From JBHICC01 sp046759385 (lineage in GTDB: Bacteria; Pseudomonadota; Gammaproteobacteria; Acidiferrobacterales; SPGG2): 5,520 bases of DNA. Positions 1-5,520 of this stretch are shown here, one piece after another (within the stretch, counting starts at the first letter, position 1; every line of letters starts with the position of its first letter). A program made the translations under genes and the position numbers. Below the pieces are notes generated by a model, which ran no database searches, was not told where the DNA came from, and saw nothing but the letters and a program-made list of their open reading frames with translations. The stretch spans positions 1 to 5,520 of the forward strand of contig JBHICC010000079.1 of assembly GCA_046759385.1 (NCBI GenBank), read 5' to 3'.

Positions 1-324
1 AAGCACCAGCGGACAGGATTCGCTAAGTCGCAGCCGCGGCGTCACCGAAACGCCTCGCCGCTCTAGGTCGTCAATCTCCTCGAATAAAGCAGGCGGGAAA
101 ACCACAACTCCGTTGCCGATCAGGCACATCACCCCATCGCGCAGAATGCCAGAGGGAATCAAGTGCAATATGGTCTTATGACCGTCAATAACGAGCGTGT
201 GGCCCGCGTTATGTCCGCCTTGAAAGCGCACCACAACGTGTGCCCGCTCCGTGAGCAGATCAACAATCTTGCCCTTTCCCTCGTCCCCCCACTGTGTGCC
301 GACGACAACGACGTTCTTGGCCAT
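1..324 (-). CDS. purA: Adenylosuccinate synthetase, N-terminal part (cut by window edge)
   Basis: PurA is the cytoplasmic enzyme that joins IMP and aspartate, using GTP, to form adenylosuccinate, the first committed step from IMP to AMP. Only the first 108 residues are in the window; the frame is open to base 1, so the gene is cut by the edge and not broken. The N-terminus carries the family's GTP/IMP-site signature: GTQWGDEGKGK at residues 9-19, with the catalytic aspartate D14, then GGHNAGHT at 36-43 with the catalytic histidine H42, then a LIPSGIL segment and an IGNGVV segment. These match E. coli PurA closely. The ATG at 322-324 is the expected start. It lies 11 nt after the hisZ stop and has only a weak Shine-Dalgarno candidate (TAGG or TAAGA, overlapping the hisZ stop), which suggests translational coupling to hisZ. 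Family assignment is very secure. Confidence 0.97.
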   Translation of the reverse strand, partial: MAKNVVVVGTQWGDEGKGKIVDLLTERAHVVVRFQGGHNAGHTLVIDGHKTILHLIPSGILRDGVMCLIGNGVVVFPPALFEEIDDLERRGVSVTPRLRLSESCPLVL

Positions 325-335
325 GACGTCTTAGC

Positions 336-1526
336 CTATTTTGAATTTGTCTTCACTATGGCCCAACCGCGGTCCCGCGGTACCAGCTCACGATCGCAAC
401 CCATCTCTTCTGCGGTCGCATCTACATCGGGTAGGCGCACCACGACACGCTCACCAGTATCACGCAGGCGGGTAATTTCAGCCCGTAAGTCCGAGTCGCC
501 ATCATAGGGTGCTAAGATCCCGTGTCGATTCGGGCCAGTTGCTGGCGAACGCTTCAGTAACAAACGAAGGTCTGCACCAAAGCCCGTCGCCGGCCGTGCG
601 CGGCCAAAGGCTTTGCCAATCCCATCGTAACGTCCACCATGCGCAACGGCGCTGCCGTAGGCAGGCACAAACGCGGAGAATACGACACCAGTGTAGTACC
701 GATAGCCAGTAACCTCCGCCAAATCGAAGTACAGTGGCAACTCCGAAACAGTTGCTTGCACGACTTTCGCCACCGCTTCGAGATTGTCTAACGCCTTCAG
801 CGCCGGCGGCGGCGCAGCCTTTAGCTGCCTCCTAGACTCGACAAGAATCTCGGGTCCGCCGTTGAGCTTCAGCAATGCCATAAACATACGTTTACGTTCG
901 TCATCGATCGGCGACCCCTCCAAGAGCGTTGCCAAGTCGGTCCCGGATTTCGCTTGCAGTGCATCGAGCAGGTCAGCCTCGTCCTCGTCAGACAGAGCGG
1001 CGTCGGCGGTCAGACCGCGGAATACGCCGATGTGGCCCAGATCAATGTGCACGTCCTCTATGCCGACAAGCCGCAATGTCCCCACCATCAAGCGTAAGAT
1101 CTCGCCGTCACTCTCCGGCCCCGCGTGTCCGAATAACTCCGCGCCGAGCTGTAGCGGTTCTCGCGACCCCGCGATCGGATCGGGGCGGGTATGGAGCACC
1201 GGGCTCACATAGCATAAACGAAGCGGCGCTTGCCGTTTTAGGTAATGCGCGTCTATACGCGCCGCCTGCGGCGTGATATCCGGACGAATACCCATCAAAC
1301 GGCCACTAAGCTGATCGGTCACCTTGAACGTCTGCAGATCCAGATCCCTACCCACCCCCGTGAGTAACGAGTCCAAGTATTCGATCATGGGTGGCATCAC
1401 GAGCTCGTACCCCCATGAATCGAAAAGATCGAGGACTCTGCGACGCATGCCCTCCAAGGTCCGTGCCTCGGATGGCAATATCTCTTCGATACCTTCCGGC
1501 AGCAACCAGCGATCTTTTCTGGACAT
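336..1526 (-). CDS. hisZ: ATP phosphoribosyltransferase regulatory subunit HisZ
   Basis: HisZ is a catalytically dead paralogue of histidyl-tRNA synthetase. It assembles with the short form of HisG to make the active, histidine-inhibited ATP phosphoribosyltransferase, the first step of histidine synthesis. The 396-residue product has the class II synthetase-like fold. Visible markers are DRWLLPEGIEE at 5-15, LLTGVGRDLDLQTFKVTD at 54-71, RPDITPQAARIDAHY at 81-95, QLGAELFG at 126-133, and the GGRYDGIGKAFG motif-3 region at 297-308. At the place where HisRS has RGLDYY, this protein has TGYRYY (273-278), so the catalytic arginine is replaced by T273; this fits HisZ and argues against a true HisRS. 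Length is close to gammaproteobacterial HisZ. The ATG at 1524-1526 is the first possible start after an in-frame TAG (1542-1544), and it has no recognisable Shine-Dalgarno sequence. Placement before purA is the usual one. A short-form hisG should exist elsewhere in the genome. Confidence 0.96.
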   Translation of the reverse strand: MSRKDRWLLPEGIEEILPSEARTLEGMRRRVLDLFDSWGYELVMPPMIEYLDSLLTGVGRDLDLQTFKVTDQLSGRLMGIRPDITPQAARIDAHYLKRQAPLRLCYVSPVLHTRPDPIAGSREPLQLGAELFGHAGPESDGEILRLMVGTLRLVGIEDVHIDLGHIGVFRGLTADAALSDEDEADLLDALQAKSGTDLATLLEGSPIDDERKRMFMALLKLNGGPEILVESRRQLKAAPPPALKALDNLEAVAKVVQATVSELPLYFDLAEVTGYRYYTGVVFSAFVPAYGSAVAHGGRYDGIGKAFGRARPATGFGADLRLLLKRSPATGPNRHGILAPYDGDSDLRAEITRLRDTGERVVVRLPDVDATAEEMGCDRELVPRDRGWAIVKTNSK

Positions 1527-1565
1527 CGGTTTTGGCAGGAACTAATGGGGTCGCTACTGGTGACT

Positions 1566-1751
1566 TTAGTTGATGATGTACAGCAACAGAAGACCTAACA
1601 GCATGCTGGACAAGCCGGCAAAGCGCAGCGGTTGGTCCGGTAATTGACTAATCGTCAACAGTGTACGACGCATCGCGTCAGGATTGAGAAAGGGGAATAT
1701 ACCTTCAATTATCAGTAATAGCGCCAACGCAACTACCAAGTCATGCCACAT
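1566..1751 (-). CDS. DUF2065 family small inner-membrane protein (YjeT-like)
   Basis: This 61-residue protein has two predicted membrane helices, at about residues 5-22 and 44-60. They are joined by a short loop containing NPDAMRR and the polar segment QLPDQPLR. The layout MWHDL, then a hydrophobic run containing EG (16-17), then P-F-L-NP, and a second helix rich in Leu and Gly, matches the DUF2065 family, whose E. coli member is YjeT. Its function is not established. The gene sits 30 nt after hflC and 39 nt before hisZ, the family's usual place next to the HflK/HflC genes. That makes a membrane role alongside the HflKC-FtsH complex an obvious guess, but nothing in the sequence proves it. The ATG at 1749-1751 lacks a strong Shine-Dalgarno sequence. 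Composition and family match make this a real gene despite its size. Confidence 0.9.
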   Translation of the reverse strand: MWHDLVVALALLLIIEGIFPFLNPDAMRRTLLTISQLPDQPLRFAGLSSMLLGLLLLYIIN

Positions 1752-1781
1752 GATCTTGGTGAAGTCAGCTCGGATCTTTCG

Positions 1782-2651
1782 TCAGCGCGGGTTTTTCAGG
1801 AACTTGAAGAACCATGCGCTCGGATCGAGGATGAGGACGTCCCCCTTGCCCCTAAAACTAGTTTGATACGCGTTCAGACTCCGATAAAGCGCGAAGAACT
1901 CAGGACTGCTACCAAAGGCCTCAGCAAAGATTGCTGTCGCCGTAGCGTCCCCTTCACCTCGGATGCGCTCAGCCTCGCCGTAAGCCTGCGCGAGCAAGAT
2001 TTCACGCTCGCGCTCGGCAGCGGCCCTGATCTTCTCCGCTTCCTCGGCGCCCTGTGCGCGCAACTCCTTAGCGATACGTGCGCGCTCCGCGACCATGCGT
2101 TTATATACCGACTCGCTAACGTCCTCGGGCAGATCGACGCGCTTGATACGGATGTCCACGACCTCGACACCCAAGGTGCGCGCTTCTTCGTCTGCCTTCT
2201 GGCTAACGATTTTCATGATCTCTAGCCGATCGCCGGACACCACGTCTCGCACGTTGCGCTTACCGAATTCGTTAAGCAAATCGCTTCGAACTCGTTGCTC
2301 AAGCCGTCGCCTGGCTTCGTTCTCTTGGCCACCCAGAGACACCCAGTACTGCAAGGTATTGGCAATGCGCCATTTCACGAACCAATCGACGATGACGTTT
2401 TTCTTTTCTTGCGTCAAGAAACGCTGCGGCTCGGCATCCAAGGTCAAGATGCGCGCATCGAAATAACGAACGTCGTTGATGAAAGGGTATTTGAAATGCA
2501 AGCCGGGCTCGTCATCAGCGCGGATCACCTTACCAAACTGCACGACAATAGCCTTCTCTCGCTCATCGACCGTGTAAGCGATCGATAGCAAGGTGACGAC
2601 GATTGCGACCGCAATCGCCACCAATGTGACCAGCCTAGCCTGGGACATCAC
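1782..2651 (-). CDS. hflC: HflC, SPFH/band 7 subunit of the HflKC modulator of FtsH
   Basis: HflC pairs with HflK in a large inner-membrane assembly that encloses the FtsH protease and modulates its access to membrane substrates. The 289-residue product has one N-terminal membrane helix (about 7-27) followed by TVDEREKAIVVQFGK (27-41), the start of the SPFH (band 7) domain. Next come PGLHFKYPF (49-57) and the conserved segment around LTQEKKNVIVDWFVKWRI (79-96). Residues about 184-245 are an Ala/Glu/Arg-rich helical region containing AEREREILLAQAYGEAERIRGEGD, typical of SPFH coiled coils, and the C-terminus is the short LDPSAWFFKFL. E. coli HflC is longer (334 residues); this length resembles the Pseudomonas form. 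Two adjacent starts are possible: GTG at 2649-2651 or ATG at 2646-2648. GAGGA at 2657-2661 is 5 nt from the GTG and 8 nt from the ATG, so either could be used. The gene overlaps hflK by 4 nt or 1 nt accordingly. Confidence 0.97.
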   Translation of the reverse strand: MMSQARLVTLVAIAVAIVVTLLSIAYTVDEREKAIVVQFGKVIRADDEPGLHFKYPFINDVRYFDARILTLDAEPQRFLTQEKKNVIVDWFVKWRIANTLQYWVSLGGQENEARRRLEQRVRSDLLNEFGKRNVRDVVSGDRLEIMKIVSQKADEEARTLGVEVVDIRIKRVDLPEDVSESVYKRMVAERARIAKELRAQGAEEAEKIRAAAEREREILLAQAYGEAERIRGEGDATATAIFAEAFGSSPEFFALYRSLNAYQTSFRGKGDVLILDPSAWFFKFLKNPR

Positions 2652-3862
2652 TTTATTCCTCGCCTGCGCAGATCAGCGCGTCCGCGACCACGTGTGGTCG
2701 GCTGAGCTCCGCCGGTTTCCTCACCGCTGGCCGGCTGCTCGCTAGAGTCGCTGCTAGACCGCAAACCCTGCGTCACTATCTTATCCAGTGGCAGGTACAT
2801 AATATTATTCCCACCCTCTTGATCGATGTAGACCTTGGTGGTGTTGGACAACACTTGTTCCATCGTCTCCAAGTAAAGACGCTCGCGAGTAATCTCGGGC
2901 GCCCTAGCAAACTCTTGCGCGATCGCCGTAAAGCGACGACCGTCACCCTCGGCGCGGGCGGTGACGCTGGCCTTGTAGGCTTCGCCCTCCTGGATCATGC
3001 GCGCCGCCGTACCGCGTGCGCGCGGGAGAATGTCGTTTGCATACGCCTGCGCCTCGTTCTTAAAACGCTGCTCATCCTCACGCGCTTTCACCGCATCGTC
3101 AAACGCGGCCTTCACCTGTTCGGGCGGCTGCGCCTTCTGCATTTTCGCGGTCGTGACGACAATGCCGGTCTTGTATCGATCTAAGATCTCCTGCAGCAGC
3201 GTCTGTGTCCTATTAGCGACATCGACCCGCCCTTCGGTAATCACGTGATCCAACGTGCTTTTGCCCACGATCTCTCGAATAGCCGACTCAGTGGCCTGTG
3301 CGATAGTAGTCTCCGGATTTTCCACGTTGAACTTGTAGTTAGCGGGATTGCTTATCCTGTATTGCACAGCGAATTCGATATCTACAATGTTTTCGTCCTC
3401 GGTCAACATGAGCGCTTCCTTGGGTACGTGCGTCACGCGTCCGGTGCGCTCATTGCTACGATAGCCGATCTCAATCGCGAAGACGTTTTGCACATCAACC
3501 TTTTCTACTGCCTCGATCGGCCAAGGTAAATGCCAATTCAATCCTGCCTCGGTGGTGTCTTGGTGCTGTCCAAACCGCAAAACGACGCCGCGCTCCGCTT
3601 GCTGAACAGCATAGAAGCCACTTGCCAGCCAGAGGCCGATCACGATCAGTAGGATGACACCGAAGCCGATACCACCTGCCTTTCCGACTCGGGCACCGCC
3701 AGGGCCACGGCCCTTGCCACCCCCGAACAGACCGCCTAAGCGGTTTTGAATGTTGCGTACGATCTCATCAAGATCTGGCGGACCTTGTTGGGGACCCCGT
3801 CGCGTTCCCCAGGGATCCTGATTACCGGAGTTTCCGTTACCGCCCGGTTTGTTCCAGGCCAT
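2648..3862 (-). CDS. hflK: HflK, SPFH/band 7 subunit of the HflKC modulator of FtsH
   Basis: HflK is the larger partner of HflC in the periplasm-facing cage around the FtsH protease. The 404-residue protein begins with MAWNKPGGNG and an approximately 60-residue Gly/Pro/Asn-rich cytoplasmic segment. This contains DPWG (16-19) and PDLDEIVRNIQNRLGGLFGG (29-48), a pattern typical of HflK. A single membrane helix spans about 65-86, followed by the SPFH domain: QQAERGVVLRFGQ (87-99), GLNWHLPWPIE (107-117), LMLTEDENIVDIEFAVQYRI (151-170). A helical Ala/Glu/Arg-rich stretch covers about 250-320, including PPEQVKAAFDDAVKARE. The C-terminal 35 or so residues are Ser/Glu/Gly- and then Arg-rich and look disordered. 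E. coli HflK is 419 residues, so this is full length. The ATG at 3860-3862 has a strong AGGAG (3869-3873) 6 nt upstream. The gene follows hflX by 50 nt and its stop is fused to the hflC start. Confidence 0.97.
   Translation of the reverse strand: MAWNKPGGNGNSGNQDPWGTRRGPQQGPPDLDEIVRNIQNRLGGLFGGGKGRGPGGARVGKAGGIGFGVILLIVIGLWLASGFYAVQQAERGVVLRFGQHQDTTEAGLNWHLPWPIEAVEKVDVQNVFAIEIGYRSNERTGRVTHVPKEALMLTEDENIVDIEFAVQYRISNPANYKFNVENPETTIAQATESAIREIVGKSTLDHVITEGRVDVANRTQTLLQEILDRYKTGIVVTTAKMQKAQPPEQVKAAFDDAVKAREDEQRFKNEAQAYANDILPRARGTAARMIQEGEAYKASVTARAEGDGRRFTAIAQEFARAPEITRERLYLETMEQVLSNTTKVYIDQEGGNNIMYLPLDKIVTQGLRSSSDSSEQPASGEETGGAQPTTRGRGRADLRRRGIK
2657..2661 (-). promoter_or_regulatory. Ribosome binding site of hflC, inside the end of hflK
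   Basis: The minus strand reads GAGGA within the last codons of hflK. Spacing is 5 nt to the GTG at 2651 and 8 nt to the ATG at 2648. Both distances are workable, so it does not decide between the two starts, but it shows that hflC has its own initiation signal in addition to coupling with hflK termination. Confidence 0.75.
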
Positions 3863-3868
3863 TACATT

Positions 3869-3873
3869 CTCCT
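3869..3873 (-). promoter_or_regulatory. Ribosome binding site of hflK
   Basis: The minus strand reads AGGAG, then the 6-nt spacer AATGTA, then the hflK ATG. It is among the strongest Shine-Dalgarno sequences in the window, implying that hflK is initiated independently of hflX, whose stop is 50 nt upstream. Confidence 0.85.
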
Positions 3874-3912
3874 GTTAACGGGCAAGCGTAGTGCCGAGGG
3901 CGCATTCTAGGG

Positions 3913-5307
3913 TCATGAGCCGGTAGGGGCAAGGATCCCCGCGGAATCATGCAGCCAATAGTCGGTCCGAAAATCCGGCTGCTTCTCAAGCCAATCGATT
4001 TGTCGAGGCTCCACAGTGATGTCGAGCAGCCAGCCCCCGGTCTCGGTACTGCGCTCACGAAGCACGTGCAAGCGCTCATGCAGCCGCGCGCGTAGGCGGC
4101 CCGCCTCGGGCGGGAGCTTAAGCTGTCGTCGTAGGCGCCCACCTTGGAAGCGCTCCGCAACGGCGTCTAGCAATAGCTCGATGCCGTGACCCGTTCTCGC
4201 AGACAGCCACACTTTGCCCACTCGCCCATTGGCGTCACGCTCTATACGAGGTGATTGTCCAGTCTGATCGGTCTTGTTGAACACCAGTATCTGTGGGAGA
4301 TGTTCTGCGTGAATCTCAGACAACACCTGATTAACGCGCGCCATACCGTCAACCCGATCGCCATTGCTAGCGTCGACGACGTGCAATAAAAGATCTGCCG
4401 CAACCACCTCTTCTAACGTCGCCTTGAACGCGTCGATAAGGTCATGGGGAAGCTGGCGGATAAACCCCACGGTGTCCGCGAGAATCACACTCGCGTTGCC
4501 GGGGAGGTCGACACGACGCATCGTTGGGTCGAGCGTCGCAAACAGCTGGTCTGCAGCGTAAACCTCTGAGCCTGTGAGCTGGTTGAAAAGTGATGATTTG
4601 CCGGCGTTAGTATATCCGACCAATGACACCGTCGAAATCGGTATCTTATGGCGTGATTTGCGGCGGATGTTTCGCTGCGTGCGAACTTTCTCCAGACGAC
4701 GATGGAGCCGCTTGATGCGCGCTCGGACCAAGCGTCGATCCGTTTCAAGTTGCGTTTCACCCGGGCCGCGCAGCCCAATTCCGCCTTTCTGACGCTCTAG
4801 GTGTGTCCACCCTCGGACCAGTCGCGTAGATAAGTGCTCAAGTTGGGCCAGTTCAACTTGCAGCTTTCCCTCGTGGCTACGAGCACGCTGCGCGAAGATG
4901 TCGAGGATCAGACCCGTACGATCCAGCACTCGGCAACCAATCGCGCGCTCGAGGTTGCGTTCTTGCACCGGGGAGAGCGAATGATTGACCAGGACGATAT
5001 TGGCCCCGCTGCGCCGAACCGCGGCCTGAACTTCTTCGACTTTTCCCGACCCGATGAAAGTGGCCGGATCGATCCTACGTCCGCGACCGACGACGGTACC
5101 GCACACCTCCGCGCCGGCGGACTCCGCGAGCCGACAGAACTCAGCAGCTTGCTCGGATCCGTCGTGCTGGGATAAATGAAGAGAAACCAGGAGTGCGCGC
5201 TCGGCCGCAGCCGAGCTCCGGCTCGCGCGAGTGTCCGGACTATTCGTTTCCAGGCCCTTTATCGGAATCCGAGTCTTCGTCGCTATCAAGCTGAAGCTTG
5301 ACGGCAC
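3913..5307 (-). CDS. hflX: GTPase HflX, ribosome-splitting factor; start uncertain
   Basis: HflX is a cytoplasmic GTPase of the Obg-HflX group that binds the 50S subunit and, in E. coli, splits stalled ribosomes under heat stress. The N-terminal HflX domain (about residues 38-140) includes LSPVQERNLER (111-121) and RTGLILDIFAQRA (130-142). It leads into RGWTHLERQKGGIGLRGPGE (165-184) and a basic helical linker (about 190-222). G motifs follow: G1 GYTNAGKS (231-238), G2 region DQLFATLDPT (253-262), G3 DTVGF (278-282), G4 NKTD (344-347) and G5 SAR (369-371). The C-terminal domain ends with a tail a little longer than in E. coli (426 residues there, 464 here). The start is problematic. The conserved part begins around residue 37, but there is no in-frame ATG, GTG or TTG between there and the hfq stop. 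The candidates are GTG 5305-5307 (68-nt overlap with hfq) and TTG 5287-5289 (50-nt overlap), neither with a good Shine-Dalgarno sequence. Function is certain; the start is not. Confidence 0.95.
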   Translation of the reverse strand: MPSSFSLIATKTRIPIKGLETNSPDTRASRSSAAAERALLVSLHLSQHDGSEQAAEFCRLAESAGAEVCGTVVGRGRRIDPATFIGSGKVEEVQAAVRRSGANIVLVNHSLSPVQERNLERAIGCRVLDRTGLILDIFAQRARSHEGKLQVELAQLEHLSTRLVRGWTHLERQKGGIGLRGPGETQLETDRRLVRARIKRLHRRLEKVRTQRNIRRKSRHKIPISTVSLVGYTNAGKSSLFNQLTGSEVYAADQLFATLDPTMRRVDLPGNASVILADTVGFIRQLPHDLIDAFKATLEEVVAADLLLHVVDASNGDRVDGMARVNQVLSEIHAEHLPQILVFNKTDQTGQSPRIERDANGRVGKVWLSARTGHGIELLLDAVAERFQGGRLRRQLKLPPEAGRLRARLHERLHVLRERSTETGGWLLDITVEPRQIDWLEKQPDFRTDYWLHDSAGILAPTGS

Positions 5308-5509
5308 GGCTAGGCACGACGGTCGAAATCGCGTGCTTGTAGATCATCTGACTGACCGAGTTTCGCAGCAACACCACAAACTGGTCGAAGGACTCTATCT
5401 GGCCCTGCAGTTTTATCCCATTGACCAAGAATATCGACACCGGAACATGTTCCTTGCGCAACGTGTTCAAGAAGGGGTCTTGTAGTGCTTGCCCTCTTTG
5501 CTGACTCAT
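5240..5509 (-). CDS. hfq: RNA chaperone Hfq
   Basis: Hfq is a hexameric Sm-like protein that binds small RNAs and mRNAs, promotes their pairing and controls translation and RNA decay. The 89-residue protein is a near-complete match to the gammaproteobacterial family. It has QALQDPFLN (7-15), Sm1 region VSIFLVNGIKLQGQIESFDQ (24-43), Sm2 with VSQMIYKHAIST (52-63), and VVPSR (64-68). Proximal-face residues are present: Q10, K33, the SFDQF segment (40-44) and the YKH triad 57-59. The rim patch reads RKEH (18-21), where E. coli has RRER, and the distal-site tyrosine (Y25 in E. coli) is F27. The C-terminal tail after residue 72 is short and strongly acidic, with five Asp and one Glu within residues 75-83. 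The ATG at 5507-5509 has GGAGA 6 nt upstream. The last 68 nt may also encode the N-terminus of hflX. The gene that usually precedes hfq (miaA) is outside the window. Confidence 0.98.
   Translation of the reverse strand: MSQQRGQALQDPFLNTLRKEHVPVSIFLVNGIKLQGQIESFDQFVVLLRNSVSQMIYKHAISTVVPSRAVKLQLDSDEDSDSDKGPGNE
5286..5301 (-). other. Small inverted repeat in the hfq/hflX overlap
   Basis: A perfect 6-bp stem with a 4-nt loop: the transcript would read UCAAGC-UUCA-GCUUGA. It lies in the codons for the Hfq C-terminal tail, directly after the candidate hflX GTG (5305-5307), and its second arm contains the candidate TTG start (5287-5289). No U-run follows, so it is not an intrinsic terminator. Short perfect hairpins of this size occur by chance, so a role in hflX initiation is speculative. 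Confidence 0.35.
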
Positions 5510-5515
5510 GGCCGT

Positions 5516-5520
5516 TCTCC
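5516..5520 (-). promoter_or_regulatory. Ribosome binding site of hfq
   Basis: The minus strand reads GGAGA followed by a 6-nt spacer (ACGGCC) and the hfq ATG. This is a good Shine-Dalgarno sequence at a good distance and supports the chosen start. It is at the window edge, so anything further upstream, including a promoter, cannot be seen. Confidence 0.85.

Noticed and set aside
371..384. Palindrome-like CCGCGG repeat near the end of hisZ
   Set aside because: Two nearby CCGCGG sites (368-373 and 375-380) lie within coding sequence (Arg/Pro/Gly codons) and no U-run follows, so this is not a terminator and is probably due to composition.
784..1276. Two overlapping plus-strand open frames antisense to hisZ (142 and 115 codons)
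   Set aside because: Both have low-complexity Ser/Arg/Pro-rich products with no family resemblance, and hisZ on the opposite strand is conserved throughout. They are shadows.
336..1526. hisZ as a true histidyl-tRNA synthetase (hisS)
   Set aside because: The HisRS catalytic RGLDYY motif is changed to TGYRYY, and the opening residues and gene context match HisZ.
1743..2225. 160-codon plus-strand open frame antisense to hflC
   Set aside because: It lies over a clearly recognisable hflC gene, encodes no recognisable domain, and is explained by the codon structure of a moderately GC-rich gene on the other strand.
3862..3867. Minimal start-stop ATG-TAA just before the hflK ATG
   Set aside because: The ATG is only 1 nt from the AGGAG sequence, too close for initiation, while the hflK ATG is at the proper 6-nt distance. 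Most likely chance.
3863..3912. Possible terminator or promoter in the hflX-hflK gap
   Set aside because: The 50-nt gap holds no GC-rich inverted repeat with a U-run and no convincing -35/-10 pair; only the hflK ribosome binding site is supported.

Overview
The window is a compact, all-minus-strand gene cluster from a proteobacterium, most likely a non-enteric gammaproteobacterium. In transcription order (high to low coordinates) it reads hfq, hflX, hflK, hflC, a DUF2065 small membrane protein gene, hisZ and the first 108 codons of purA. This order is the one known from Pseudomonas and many other gammaproteobacteria. Enteric bacteria keep hfq-hflX-hflK-hflC but have no hisZ. The genus cannot be named from the sequence alone. 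Base composition is moderately GC-rich and looks even across the window. There is no sign of mobile elements, tRNA or rRNA genes, CRISPR repeats or horizontally acquired inserts.

Layout: hfq (5240-5509) has a clear ribosome binding site at the window's right edge. hflX (3913-5307 as the longest reading) has no canonical start codon after the hfq stop, so its start must lie inside hfq or be non-canonical. After a 50-nt gap comes hflK (2648-3862), which overlaps hflC (1782-2651) at a GTGATG junction. The DUF2065 gene (1566-1751) follows after 30 nt, hisZ (336-1526) after 39 nt, and purA (1-324, running off the left edge) after 11 nt. No gap exceeds 50 nt and no intrinsic terminator was seen, so co-transcription of the whole set is the simple reading. 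Any main promoter would lie upstream of hfq, outside the window.

Functionally the cluster joins three themes. Hfq (sRNA chaperone) and HflX (ribosome-splitting GTPase) act on RNA and translation. HflK and HflC form the SPFH membrane complex around the FtsH protease, with the small two-helix DUF2065 protein as a possible but unproven membrane companion. HisZ (regulatory subunit of ATP phosphoribosyltransferase) and PurA (adenylosuccinate synthetase) belong to histidine and AMP synthesis, two pathways linked by ATP use and AICAR recycling.

I found no previously undescribed system. The points most worth a second look are the hflX start embedded in hfq, the uncharacterised DUF2065 gene next to hflKC, the hflK/hflC double start, and small departures from the usual Hfq sequence.
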